64,000 nt of DNA, from positions 310,001 to 374,000 of the forward strand of contig JALNQF010000015.1 in the NCBI GenBank assembly GCA_028456385.1, given 5' to 3'. Shown one piece after another: positions 1 through 9,684 of this stretch. The translations under genes were made by a program, and so were the position numbers. The notes beneath the pieces were generated by a model. The model had not been told where the DNA came from, did not search any database, and saw only the letters and a program-made list of their open reading frames with translations. Position 1 is the first letter of the stretch. Every line of letters begins with the position of its first letter. Source of the DNA: Ophiosphaerella korrae. Its lineage: Eukaryota; Ascomycota; Dothideomycetes; Pleosporales; Phaeosphaeriaceae.

Positions 1-560
1 CGGTCCTGGCGCTGTTGCGTTAGCGATGCGCGGTTTGTTAGGCAGGTGGGCAGGGCCAGGCTTACCATATACATCAAGACGTCGGCCAGCATGCTCATGC
101 ACACCTGGTGGTCGCCCCATGCTTGCTTCAGGCCTTTGAGGAACTTCTCGCCGGCGGTGCGCCGCTCGTTGGAGCTGGTGGCGGCTGCACCCTGGGCGTC
201 GGCCACGAGATTTGGCGAGAGCAGCTGCTGGATGGAGGCTCGAACTTGGTTGGCCAGCCAGTCGCGCTCAAAGTCGTGGACCTTGTTGTACAGCTGCTCG
301 CCTTTCTTCTTCAGCACAATGCGGTACGAGTAGCGGTAGAGCTCCTCATAGGACAGCTTGGACGCGTTCTTGGTGTGGATCTCGCGGAAGGCGGCCTCAA
401 TGGTGGCCCACGTGTTCTCGAAGTCGACGTCGTCGCCGTGCATGCCCTGTACCACGTTTCCTGTCAGTCGCTCTGTGTCTACTGGGCTGCAAGATGCACC
501 AGATGGCAGACGTACCCTGCGCGGCGGGCGGATGCGTGGTCGTCCGCGTCCTGCAATCAT
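1..560 (-). CDS. CUL3: Cullin-3 (CUL3), N-terminal part, truncated by window edge
   Basis: Scaffold of the BTB-CUL3-RBX1 ubiquitin ligases. Exons read on the minus strand: 560-516, 446-66 and from 11 off the window edge, joined by GT-AG introns. The first exon gives MIAGRGRPRIRPPRR, the basic leader of fungal cullin-3. The second begins GMHGDDVDFENTW and runs through FREIHTKNASKLSYEELYR and the IVLKKKGEQLY block of the first cullin repeat, ending near LADVLMYM. The third intron edge sits just before the RQDR segment that leads into the conserved DRVY region. The C-terminal cullin homology domain and neddylation site lie outside the window. The gene is divergent from ZIM17, sharing 278 bp of upstream DNA. 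Family assignment is confident; the exact start rests on the leader match. Confidence 0.88.
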   Translation of the reverse strand, partial: MIAGRGRPRIRPPRRVRLPSGASCSPVDTERLTGNVVQGMHGDDVDFENTWATIEAAFREIHTKNASKLSYEELYRYSYRIVLKKKGEQLYNKVHDFERDWLANQVRASIQQLLSPNLVADAQGAAATSSNERRTAGEKFLKGLKQAWGDHQVCMSMLADVLMYMVSLALPTCLTNRASLTQQRQD

Positions 561-838
561 GATGGTGTACGGTGTGGCCGGATGGGAGGAGGGCCAGGAG
601 TCGGCCGAGTTGTGTGAAGCCGGAGCTGTGTGGTGATATCAAGTCGACTGGCAGTGATATCAAGTCGGCCGGCGGTGCAGGGAAGGCTGGCGTTGCGAGT
701 TCGGTTCCAGTGGGGGTGGCTTGCCCGCACTCAGATAGCTCAGCCAACCCTGTGAGATGGCGAAGAGCAGTCTTCCTTCACCCTCACTCTTGGCCGCCAA
801 CCACCTTCGCAGGCATATACATTCGCATACACACATCC
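561..838. promoter_or_regulatory. Shared upstream region of CUL3 and ZIM17 with a 21-bp tandem duplication
   Basis: The 278 bp between two divergent start codons contain two adjacent 21-bp units at 633-653 and 654-674. Both start GTGATATCAAGTCG and differ at four positions. GATATC is itself palindromic. The region probably holds both promoters, but no TATA box is clear. Confidence 0.45.
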
Positions 839-1491
839 ATGTATACGGCTGCATCGCCGATGCGAACCTCCGCCTCTCTGTTGCGCGCCCTTGCACGTGC
901 TTCAGCGCCTCGTCACAGTCCAGCACGCACACAACGGCCCCTCCACACCCTGCGAACATCTGCGCGCTCCCGTCCTTCACCTCTCCTGCTACAGTCACGG
1001 CTGCCAGCCGCCATCCGCTTTGAGTCTAGCTCGTCCACCACTGCGCCAGAGTCACGGCTGGATCGCGACCAAGTCCCGTCCTACGAGCTCACTTTCACCT
1101 GCAATGTCTGTAAAACACGCTCCTCGCACCGCCTGTCCAAGCAGGGATACCACCATGGAACCATTCTGATCTCGTGCCCGGACTGCAAGAACCGGCACTT
1201 GATCAGTGACCATCTCAAGGCATGCAGCACCTCATCTACCCTGTGCAGAAAACATGTTGATTGGATTAGATATTCTCAGACAAGTCCGTAACAATAGAAG
1301 ACCTCATGAGAGATAAGGGCAGCCTTGTCAAAAAGGGCTCTCTCAGCTCAGACGGCGATGTCGAGTTTTGGGACGACGGCACTACCTCCTCCCGCTCGGC
1401 ACACTTCCATCCTGATTCCAAGCCCAAGGGCGACGAACGCTTTGTTGAGCAGCCAGCCTCGCAAAAAAACTCGTCGGATCGGGGCGAATAG
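839..1491 (+). CDS. ZIM17: Zim17/Hep1-type DNL zinc-finger protein of mitochondria
   Basis: Chaperone-like factor that keeps mitochondrial Hsp70 soluble and supports matrix protein import. Exons 839-1219 and 1270-1491, 200 residues. The N-terminal ~75 residues are rich in Arg, Ser and Ala with few acidic residues, a typical mitochondrial presequence; Met-8 is an alternative start. The DNL zinc finger follows: CNVCKT, then CPDCKNRH, giving two CxxC pairs, then the ISDHLK-IFSD block that ends in DNL-family proteins as D(H)LxxFSD. That block is only restored by removing 1220-1269, which starts with GC instead of GT and ends TTAG, so this is a GC-AG intron. The C-terminal tail carries VEFWDD. Divergent from CUL3. 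Confidence 0.88.
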
Positions 1492-1921
1492 AATGGCTCG
1501 ACATAGCCAGCGATACCCTGTACAACACAGCCTGTACCAACAATTTGAAAATTAGCCATGCATTTGCCATTGACGGGTAGGTATTGTAAAGATTTCGACA
1601 TTACAGGTTATATGTCATTCAAGCCTGCCGCGTCAAACTAGAATATTAAACGTGTAAATAAAACAAAGCTTTATATAGATGCTTCAAGGTCAAATGGCTG
1701 CTACACTAATCAACCTTCTACACGCATCGCTTTGAGATTTACAACACACATTATAGTTCAGAGAAAGACCCAGATAGTGTGTGCTGGGGCCCTTTGACTG
1801 GTTGCGAGTGCTCTAATTTGAATACTTCATGTTTGAGCAGTGACTAAACGCGCTAATACTGTCATTGATTCAAGCATCTCACATACCAATCATTTGCCCT
1901 CGTCTACTCTAAATTATAGTA
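1492..1921. other. Convergent 3' intergenic region
   Basis: 430 bp between the stop codons of ZIM17 and the dehydrogenase. AT-rich, with AATAAA-like strings near 1645-1665 fitting a poly(A) region. No coding signal seen. Confidence 0.4.
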
Positions 1922-2875
1922 TTATTCCTTCACCCTCTCCGCCTCCAAAGTCTCCAGTACCCTCCTCGTAACCCTATCCCTCTCCTGCACATCAACCACT
2001 CCATACGCCTCCTTGGCCTGCTTAAATATCTCCTTCTCCCACCCACCACCCACTTCCAGCTTCCCCGCATCATCCCAGCACGCCTGCACTGTTCCCCCAA
2101 TGTTCGCAAAAAAACCCTCAAGACCAGCTTGCCCACCACCTGCATGATAGCTCTTAAACGGCCCTGCAACTGCCCACCGCGGGCCCATGCTTGACTCTAC
2201 AATCTGGTCAAGCTCAGATACCGACACAACCCCTTCATTCACAAGGTGACACGCCTCCCGCAGCAAAGCAAAAGCCAGGCGATTCGCCACAAACCCTGTA
2301 GTCTCGCGCTTGATATATATCGGCACTCTACTCCTCTCACGCCAGAAGGCTTGCGTTTGTTGAATCACATCTTCTGCTGTTTGTGGCGAGGCAACCAGTT
2401 CGAGCAGGGGCATGATGTGCGGGGGGTTGTAAGGGTGTACAACTAGTAATCTCGACTTATCTTGCATATCCTGCGCTTGGTGAGAGGCTGGGATACCGCT
2501 TGTGCTACTCCATAGCAAAGCGTGTTTTGGTGCGTGTTTTTCAACATCTTGCCATAGCTGTTTTTTGAAAGTGAGATTCTCTGGCCCAGATTCTTGGACA
2601 ATGTCTGCTGTGGACACGGCGGCTTGGAGTGTCGAGGCAAGTTTGATGTTTGAGATGCTGATTTTTTGGTGTTGGGGAGAGAAGAATTTTGGTAGGTTTT
2701 CTTGGATATACGTGGGTAAGTCTGATCGGGCGTCGTAGATGGTGAGATGACAGGGGCTGGGGTTGGAGAGATGAAGAGCAGCGAAAGAAAGACCGATGGT
2801 GCCTGTACCAATCAAGGTAATATTAGCTTCCTTTGTTTCCATAGTTTTGCATACAGTTTGAGTATCTGCCGACAT
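1922..2875 (-). CDS. 3-hydroxyacyl-CoA dehydrogenase family protein, L-gulonate 3-dehydrogenase-like
   Basis: NAD-dependent oxidation of a 3-hydroxy acid; the nearest remembered relatives are L-gulonate 3-dehydrogenase / lambda-crystallin (CRYL1). Single exon, 317 residues, matching the ~319 residues usual for that group. The Rossmann motif is LIGTGTIG near residue 18, followed by the acidic strand end TIYDAR. The HPYNPPHIMPLLELV block near residue 150 is the 3HCDH catalytic-histidine region, and the GFVANRLAFALLREA helix starts the C-terminal 3HCDH domain. The reading frame stays open upstream of the chosen Met but has no ATG there, so 2875 is the first usable start. The fatty-acid versus sugar-acid substrate cannot be decided from sequence alone. 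Confidence 0.83.
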   Translation of the reverse strand: MSADTQTVCKTMETKEANITLIGTGTIGLSFAALHLSNPSPCHLTIYDARSDLPTYIQENLPKFFSPQHQKISISNIKLASTLQAAVSTADIVQESGPENLTFKKQLWQDVEKHAPKHALLWSSTSGIPASHQAQDMQDKSRLLVVHPYNPPHIMPLLELVASPQTAEDVIQQTQAFWRERSRVPIYIKRETTGFVANRLAFALLREACHLVNEGVVSVSELDQIVESSMGPRWAVAGPFKSYHAGGGQAGLEGFFANIGGTVQACWDDAGKLEVGGGWEKEIFKQAKEAYGVVDVQERDRVTRRVLETLEAERVKE

Positions 2876-3243
2876 GGTTGCACTCGAATGATACAGTCGG
2901 CTAGAGGCGTTGGAAGTGTCCACCCCACTTATTCTTCTCCCCGCATCCTCCCGACCCGAGTACTTAAAGTCGTGGCTACATGGCTTCCGCGTTACGTTAA
3001 ACACTGATTGCCACCTCTTGGTCCATTTTTTGTGCCGCAATGTCAATCCAAGTGTATATCCAGAGGTTACTTCTGCACATCATGAAGTGAAACCAGCCGC
3101 CACCACTAACCAAAAAAGAGCTACTTTATTCACCCCACCCGAACAGTTGTTACACGTTGTCCCTGCAAAGAAAGTCTTCCCCAGAATAGCAAAAAAGAAA
3201 CAGCCTGTACCAGCAATGGAGGAGCGCTCCATATAGAGAATGT
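2876..3243. other. Upstream region of the dehydrogenase
   Basis: About 370 bp with no recognisable gene. The open frame upstream of the dehydrogenase continues into it but lacks ATG. Promoter presumed; no clear core element. Confidence 0.3.
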
Positions 3244-3417
3244 TTATTGATATTTATAGGGGTAGTAAAAGATTTGGTTGTAGTAAAACAGTCAAGCGAG
3301 TGTGTGGAAACGTTTGGGATACGACGCGCAGAGGCGCTATAAGTAAAAGAAGGTAAAAGTTCGGGAAAAGAGATGGCTCAGAGTAGAATGGGATGACAGA
3401 GAAGACCGCAGCTATGC
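3244..3417. repeat. Dispersed repeat, copy 1 (better preserved)
   Basis: About 173 bp matching 5658-5829 in the same orientation. The best-kept core is CTATAAGTAAAAGAAGGTAA followed by AAGTTCGGGAAAAGAGATGG and CTCAGAGTAGAAT. Differences between copies are mostly transitions, and more of them are G:C here and A:T in copy 2 than the reverse. Copy 1 lies immediately downstream (minus strand sense) of an RGG-rich coding-like segment, so the repeat may be the 3' end of a duplicated gene. Confidence 0.7.
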
Positions 3418-3660
3418 TCAAATCCAAACCACATATGCATCATGGCAAACATACCGATAGCACCGCGAACCACCGCCGCCTCTACCACCACCACCACGCC
3501 CGCCGCCACCGCGTCCGCCTTTGCGCTATACATGAGAACGTTAGCTGACATGTTCCAAGGCAACTCAAGGTCAATGAGAAATGGAAAGGCATTGGGATAG
3601 ACTTACGATGCCACCGTGCTGCTGGTAGATGTTTACGTTCACTAGAATTTACGTTAGCAG
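3412..3660 (-). pseudogene. RGG/glycine-rich coding-like fragment, unidentified
   Basis: On the minus strand an intron-like end (GCTAAC...TTCTAG) is followed by NVNIYQQHGGI, a GTAAGT donor, an ACATGTCAGCTAAC...TATAG acceptor, and then RKGGRGGGGRGGGGRGGGGS. The pattern of donor, branch point and acceptor in phase suggests real exons of a small RGG-tailed RNA-binding-like protein. No start codon or upstream domain could be found, and the product cannot be named. It sits beside repeat copy 1, so it may be a duplicated gene fragment. It could instead be the end of a short intact gene whose first exon I failed to see. Confidence 0.3.
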
Positions 3661-4002
3661 AAGAAAGAAAAAGCATATGCATGAAAGAGGTCGGAAGATC
3701 GCGATGATGGCGGAGCCAGGAGAGAGGCATCTCAGAAGAGACTGGATTCGACAGGATGTGCTTGGGAATTTGTTGAAGGGAAATTCACTGTTTGTTGTGA
3801 CCTGAAGAAAAGAAGCCCGAGGCGGGCAGGCGCATGGTCTCATGTACAAAGCGCAATCCGATCGGATATCATTGGCCTCTCCATAGAGTGTGTCATTGAT
3901 GAACTTGCTAGAGTAATCCGAGTCATCCAGCTGATCCTGGGATCGTAGATCGTGCCAAGATACAACATAAAGACACTCTTGGCAAAAGTGGTGAGACAAT
4001 GG

Positions 4003-4750
4003 TCACTTCATTACATTATCGCCGATCTCGATGACATCGATATATATGTCGTGCTCGGTCAAATCAGAATCCGAAAGGCGTGGAAGGGATTTTAGCTCAT
4101 GAAGCGTGAAATGCGTTTTGCCGAGTATCAATTTGGTTGAATCTGGCACGCCACCCAAAATCGAATCCACGAAGAAATCTTTGTCGGCTTTCTCCAATAG
4201 TACCGCGAACCCATTCGTCAGCAGACCGGGATTTTGATGGTTATTTGACACTCTAGTAAGCAACCAGTACTTGTGGGCTGTTTTCTTCAAGCGTGGAACT
4301 ATGCGGCGAATCGTCTCATCGAACCTCTGACATCGTCTAAGCTCCTCGCGAGCAGTGACCGAAAGCAACGGACCTTTGTTGCCACATCGTTTGTCGAGGC
4401 TATTAAGAATATTCTTCGAGAATCGAATATACGTTTATTTTGATCCTGCGAATGCTTTGTCAGAATGGCACAGGAAGAAGCATGCCAGGTAAATTGTGTA
4501 CTCTTTTGGATAGAACAGGAACGATCGCTTCGAATTCATCGTCATCAATCGGCTCACCACCCTCGGATATATTGCAATCGGGCTCCAAAACCCAATCGCG
4601 TTCGAAGCTACCAGCGTCTTCGTTTTCGATTTCGTCTTCGTCTTCTTCGCTGCAGAAATTGTCCGAGAGACGAGTTTTCTTGGCTGCACTGGCAGACCTG
4701 ACCGACTCGGCAACGCGCTTGGTGGTTTTGAAGTTGCTGAAAGAAGACAT
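4003..4750 (-). CDS. Orphan acidic nuclear-type protein, 219 residues
   Basis: Not recognised. Two exons, 4750-4502 and 4413-4003, joined in phase by an 88-nt intron (GTACAC donor, GAAG acceptor; the acceptor is the only one that avoids a TAA and keeps frame). The N-terminus has a basic stretch (FKTTKRV, AAKKTR) followed by an acidic run CSEEDEDEIENEDAG, resembling a nuclear protein with a degron-like or protein-binding tract. The C-terminal half is soluble and charged, with TAREELRRCQRFDETIRRIV and an ending DIYIDVIEIGDNVMK. No known domain seen. Its upstream region carries an 18-bp tandem duplication. The alternative acceptor at TTCGCAG would give a different, shorter tail. Confidence 0.5.
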
Positions 4751-4837
4751 TTTGAATTTGGGGATTTGGGAAAGGAGAAAATTCAAAAGAGGCAAAGGCA
4801 GAGAATCACAGGAAGGAAGCGTGCAGAAAGCAGATTG

Positions 4838-4881
4838 TATTGAGCAGCGTGGTTGCAGTGAGCAGCGTGGTTGTAGTGAGC
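4838..4881. repeat. Short tandem repeat upstream of the orphan gene
   Basis: Two 18-bp units, GAGCAGCGTGGTTG(C/T)AGT, followed by a partial third unit GAGCAGGCTGTAGT. They lie about 90-130 bp upstream of the start of the 219-residue gene, in its promoter or 5' leader. Confidence 0.6.
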
Positions 4882-6592
4882 AGGCTGTAGTGGTCAAGAG
4901 GTACGCAGTAACGACGCACCTATCTGTTGACAGACGTGCCTACTTTCTAAGCTATGTCTGCCTCCTGCTAAAGTTAACAGGACCGCTTAGTACGCCAGTC
5001 GCTATCAGTATGAAAACTCAAGTAGAAAGAGCGATGTAACCAGTGGTGACCACGGATCATCAAGACAGATTGGCATATTATCATCCACTACATCGCAAGT
5101 AGAAAACCTTAATTGTGCACCAAATCCTTTTCGTAGACGTATATGCTCAAGAAGCTGTTTTACCTGGAGTTTCTTCTTGGATTCCTTCGATGCCTCTACT
5201 ACCCATCAGAAATACTGAAGTGCGGTGCATTAATCGCATTGGAACGAACCCTTTAAGCGTATGTGTCTTATCGCAGTTACATAAATAATTGATGAGCATT
5301 TGTTATCTTATCGGGTGCAATAGAGGTCGTGCAGGCCACGCTGTGCTATAATAGCACACCAGATGTCAAAGTTGAAAGCGTATTGTGAAAAGTTGCATTC
5401 CAGTTGTAACATCGATATGATTTTGCATCAATGTTAATACTATTTCAATTGAGACTATTTATAGTGCAGGGCGGTAAGTCAACTGAAGACACATCGTCAA
5501 AAGCTGCACGATTGTAGCACGATATCAACTTTCGGCATAATTACTATACAACATTCAGTCTTGTTACTATGCCGCAATAACTCGCAACCCTGCTCCCCCC
5601 CTTCCCCTATCATCATTGAGGGTGAAAGTTCGGGAAAGAGAGAAAGATTTGAAAATCTATTGATATTTATAGGGATAATAAAAGATTTAGTTGTAGTAAA
5701 AATGTTGAGTATGTGAGTGGAAGCGTTTGGGATACGACGTGTGGGGGCACTATAAGTAAAAGAAGGTAAAAGTTCGGGAAAAGAGATGGCTCAGAGTAGA
5801 ATAAGACGATAGAGAAGACTATAGCTATGATAAAATAAAATAAAAAACCACCTCTCGACCGTGTACACTTACTCCCATGACTCTTTTTGCTTAAGTTACG
5901 AATCATCGGTGCCCAGGTAGTACCCACCGAGACACCAGATTGATATTGGCATGCCCACTATTGCTCAACTATCTATAGATACTAACCAATTGAAACTTGC
6001 CGACATCTACAGTGTGATTTCGAAGGGTAGGTAAATTGGGCTCATGTCCAGACATACTCGGCATAAATGCCCACTTTTGTCAACATAAATGGCATGATTG
6101 GTGAAAAGTATCTATCCAATACAAGAATGGCCCTGGACCGCGTTAGCGACGCGAAAAAAACCCATAATCGACATACCTTTAAGAGTGAAGCGTTTTGGTA
6201 CACCGGAGTTTAAGAATTAGCTTTTGAGCCACACCAAGTTTGCTGACACCGCCGATATGGGTGTAAAGGATGATCGTAGTGCCTAATTACCTAATGCATG
6301 CTTTATGTTCAAAGCGGGTGTTGAAGAGAATATAGAGACTGTTGCATTTGTCAGGAGAGGGCAGAAAGTTTGTACTAGTAGTTGAGACGAGAAACAGCAC
6401 AAAATTGCTAACATATTTCAACTGTTTATGATAGGCATATACGGAGGCTATAGTGCAGCATATTATAGACATTGTCCTTTGTGTCATAGGTATGAATTTG
6501 AGATGACACGTTTGAAAAGTGGATTTGATTTCATATTGAGTGTAGACTCGGTCGTGCATTGTATAAATTTAATTCCCAGACTCTCTGCAATC
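4882..6592. other. Gene-poor, AT-rich intergenic stretch with repeat relic
   Basis: 1.7 kb without a convincing coding frame. It contains repeat copy 2 (5658-5829) and, just before it at 5620-5640, another fragment of the same repeat (GTGAAAGTTCGGGAAAGAGA). Many TA-rich segments such as 5280-5560 look like decayed sequence. No tRNA or intact transposon found. Confidence 0.5.
5658..5829. repeat. Dispersed repeat, copy 2 (decayed)
   Basis: Second copy of the element at 3244-3417, about 2.4 kb away in direct orientation. Relative to copy 1 it has GGTAG to ATAAT-type, GGTT to AGTT, ACCGCAGC to ACTATAGC and ATGGGATGACAG to ATAAGACGATAG changes, mainly toward A:T. This direction is what repeat-induced point mutation would leave, though several opposite changes exist. 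Beyond GCTATG the copies diverge into an A-rich run. Confidence 0.68.
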
Positions 6593-8584
6593 TTACACGA
6601 TCAAATACAAGCTAGTTATTACACTCGGCCCAATAAATAAGCCAAACCAGAAAATTATATTCCCCAAAGTCCCCTGGTTCCTCATCATCTTTGTTTTCAT
6701 AAATGCAGCAAGCGGCAATTGTGTCAGTTGGAACGCGAACAAGTACCCTCGAACCTTCTTGAAGAGGCAGAACATAAGAACTTCATGTACAATCGCGCTC
6801 AGCAAAAACGTGAAGAATGTCGCTTGCATCTTAGACAAGTGGAAGAAGGATATGGACGAGTGGTATACGTGGCGTAGAAGGAAGTTGTGTACAGGTCGAT
6901 TCCAGTCGCGTGCGTACTGATCAAAACTAGTGCTGTTCCACCAATCGCCGTAGAAACCACGGTCGGCAAAGCGTGTAACTTCGGCAAGTACGTTGAGAAG
7001 ACATTCCCAAATAACGTACCATGATAGCAATTGTTCCAGGAGCATAGGGAAGAGCATGTCGCTCACAACCCAAGGGAACTCTTTCCAGCGTTCGTCGAGT
7101 GACATACCGGCCTCTTTCTGTCGTACCGTTTCCACGACGATAGGGTATATATACGCCTGAGAAATAATGATCATGACCCAGATGACTCCAAGTGTCGCGG
7201 CTGACTTTTCAGCCACGTACCACCAGTTGACACGCTCTTGACGGGGGTACTCGAGGTCATAAACTAAGGTAGGTAGGCATGTCCATTCGATGAAGTTGTA
7301 AATGGTAAGATTGTTGGGGTATATGTTGTTTGTTGTCGTGCATTTCCCACGCAATTCTTCGTCTAGGATGGTGACCTCGGTATCTAAAATGCGGCGGTAG
7401 GCTTGAAGCTGATCTGCATCTAATGGCTTTCCAGCCTCAATTGCCTGACCGATCGATGTTATCTCTGATGAATCGTTCGGAAGATTGTTACCAGTATTCG
7501 AGTTGCGAATACGCTGTCTTACAGGGCCGCGATGCGAGGGATAGCTGAGCCCCGTAGTGGTGGAATCATTCTTATCTGGTGATGTTGATATAGAAGCCTC
7601 TTGCGCATTCATATTCTTAAGTTGGCGTAATTTCTGTTGTAAAAGCGTACGTCTCGAATATATTCGCGATAAATAGCCGTTATAGAACGAGTAGGCATGT
7701 TGTTTCATGAGTAGCACGAACACATGGAGCACAATGAATACGGTGTGCGTCCATGGCCAATCCCGCCAAAAGGATACCCAGATGATGGTTACAGTAAAGA
7801 ATGTTTGCCAGATAGACTGGATTATCCAGCCGGAGCCATTCCAAGTAAGATAGTCACTCGCAATGGCCTTGTGTAAGAAGAAGCCAAAGCTTGTTGCAGC
7901 GCACATCGATGCATCAGTCGTGAGCATAACGAAAAGGTCTCTGTCAATCATTAGATGCAGAATTTCGGCATTTCCAAATATAGAGCCTTGAGTTTTATAA
8001 TTCCATGCGGCGATACGGGTGAGCAATAGCGCCATGGAGATCCAAAATAGGGTAAAAAAGCCGTGAAAAGGTGATTGAGAGTTGGGATTCTGTCGATCAA
8101 ATGTCGTAAATTGGCGTGTGAAGACGAGGTCTCGAGGCCGGGCCTTTGACTTGCCGCTGCGCTTCTCAGCTTCTCGCTGCATGCCAGCTCGCATAATTTC
8201 TCTAAAGTCTGGATCATCTGTCGTGACAGTGTACTTGCTCTGCGTTCCAGTCTTTTCGACAACAACTTGAATACTCTTTCTCCTTTTTTCTTCTTCTTTC
8301 GTGCTTGGTTCTTTTTCATATTCCAGATCTTCCAGGCTGCTTCCCTCGGAGGGTATTGCTGTGGTACTACTGCTTCGTACCCCTGCCGTGCTTGCTTTTG
8401 ACAACGGTTTTAGTCGACTCCTATCATCGACATCTGAGGCGTCTGAGGATGGCTCTGGAGTCCACGTGTCCCGGGTACCCGGTGCCGGTCTACTTGAAAG
8501 GCCTTGGAATGCTTGCGACATGGCTGACTGACCGTTTGTTATCGGAGTTAGGTCTGGCCTGGAGCCATTCGGCTGTTCTGCCAT
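6593..8584 (-). CDS. Sterol O-acyltransferase (ARE1/ARE2, ACAT family)
   Basis: MBOAT enzyme of the endoplasmic reticulum that esterifies ergosterol with fatty acyl-CoA for lipid droplets. Single exon, 663 residues, first ATG at 8584 (frame open upstream without ATG). The first ~170 residues are hydrophilic, Ser/Glu/Lys rich. Membrane segments start near residue 183 (FHGFFTLFWISMALLLTRIA). The FYGDWWNS box near residue 535 is the sterol-acyltransferase form of FYxDWWN, and SAIVHEVLMF near residue 600 contains the invariant MBOAT histidine. Between them lie HNFLLRHVYHSSISFF and HLSKMQATFFTFLLS, characteristic of the ACAT group rather than DGAT1, although DGAT activity cannot be excluded. Divergent from the 7-TM gene downstream. 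Confidence 0.9.
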   Translation of the reverse strand: MAEQPNGSRPDLTPITNGQSAMSQAFQGLSSRPAPGTRDTWTPEPSSDASDVDDRSRLKPLSKASTAGVRSSSTTAIPSEGSSLEDLEYEKEPSTKEEEKRRKSIQVVVEKTGTQSKYTVTTDDPDFREIMRAGMQREAEKRSGKSKARPRDLVFTRQFTTFDRQNPNSQSPFHGFFTLFWISMALLLTRIAAWNYKTQGSIFGNAEILHLMIDRDLFVMLTTDASMCAATSFGFFLHKAIASDYLTWNGSGWIIQSIWQTFFTVTIIWVSFWRDWPWTHTVFIVLHVFVLLMKQHAYSFYNGYLSRIYSRRTLLQQKLRQLKNMNAQEASISTSPDKNDSTTTGLSYPSHRGPVRQRIRNSNTGNNLPNDSSEITSIGQAIEAGKPLDADQLQAYRRILDTEVTILDEELRGKCTTTNNIYPNNLTIYNFIEWTCLPTLVYDLEYPRQERVNWWYVAEKSAATLGVIWVMIIISQAYIYPIVVETVRQKEAGMSLDERWKEFPWVVSDMLFPMLLEQLLSWYVIWECLLNVLAEVTRFADRGFYGDWWNSTSFDQYARDWNRPVHNFLLRHVYHSSISFFHLSKMQATFFTFLLSAIVHEVLMFCLFKKVRGYLFAFQLTQLPLAAFMKTKMMRNQGTLGNIIFWFGLFIGPSVITSLYLIV

Positions 8585-9684
8585 CTTTTTCAATGTTATT
8601 ATGGAGCTAGTTCCGCCAGCTGCGAAGCTGGCAATGAGTGGAGACTTTGGGGTTCCTGTGACTTGTTGGGGCTTTGCTGTGAAGTGGGTCCAACTTCATT
8701 CTGGAGCGGAATGCTGGAACCATCAAGATATGTACAAGTCGGTCTCGGGGTTGAGGTGAGATGATGAATAAATAAACAATCAGTATCAGCTCAGACGACG
8801 CGCAACATCCGAGTGAGCCGGTCAATAATTGGAAAAGGACCGCGGGTGGTCCAACGATGACAGTTAAGCGCTTTGGCCATATCGAGGTGATGCAATGCCC
8901 TGCAATGCACGACGGAAAGGCAGGAACGACCCGTCCGCTTGGCACCTTCCCCACAAGCCACACTTGTCGGCCACAAGCCACGCTGAGCAGCCACATGATC
9001 GATGCAGGCAGCATGCCCAACAGCTAATTACCAACTGGGAGCGTCGAGATGAAAAACGTGACCCGTGGTCCGCACCTGTGTCATACCATGCATGACTGTG
9101 CACATGCCACCCTCCAATCTCGTCGCTTATGTGCCGTCGCTATTTGAAGCAGCCACTTTACCATATTCGGTCAGTGTTTGAGTTGTCGCCAATAACTGCT
9201 TTTACCAGTCACATCGTATCGTCGCATTCCACTCTGGACACGGCAATGTCTGCTCAGGATCTTCGCAGCTCCGCATTCAAGGGTGCAGCCTTGACGTGGT
9301 TAAGGCGTCCAGTGTCAGCCTTGCTCTGTTCCTAGCGTCTTCTGCTATCCATTCATCTTCTGCTAAAAGCGCCCCAAATCTTAGCAAAATCTTAGACTCA
9401 TCTTTCTTGCGGATTGATTTGACAGAATCGCGAAAACATGCAAAACTGCAGGGGTAAACGGGCAGTGCTCGAAATAGGACCCGAGTGAACAAGAACGGGG
9501 CCCTGTGTAGTTTTGTGGCATTGCTCCCAACATGCAAAGAACTTACATAAAATAAGGCTGTTCCCACCCGTCAACCCTTAGTACATCATAACCTACATCC
9601 TAACTTGAAGTCGCATACCTACTTCGCCTTCACTACCTAAAGCGCATTCTACACCCTCCACTTCCACAGAGTAACCCGATTCAT
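8585..9684. promoter_or_regulatory. Divergent intergenic region, 1.1 kb
   Basis: Lies between the sterol acyltransferase and the 7-TM gene, so it should hold both promoters. Pyrimidine-rich sequence precedes the second start (9590-9680). Short open frames on both strands overlap each other without domain or codon signal. No RNA gene seen. Confidence 0.35.

Noticed and set aside
3649..3999. 116-codon minus-strand frame upstream of the RGG segment
   Set aside because: It runs through likely intron signals and has no recognisable protein character.
4838..4881. Idea that the short tandem repeat is a CRISPR-like or telomere-like array
   Set aside because: Only two full 18-bp units without spacers in a eukaryotic promoter; simple slippage is enough.
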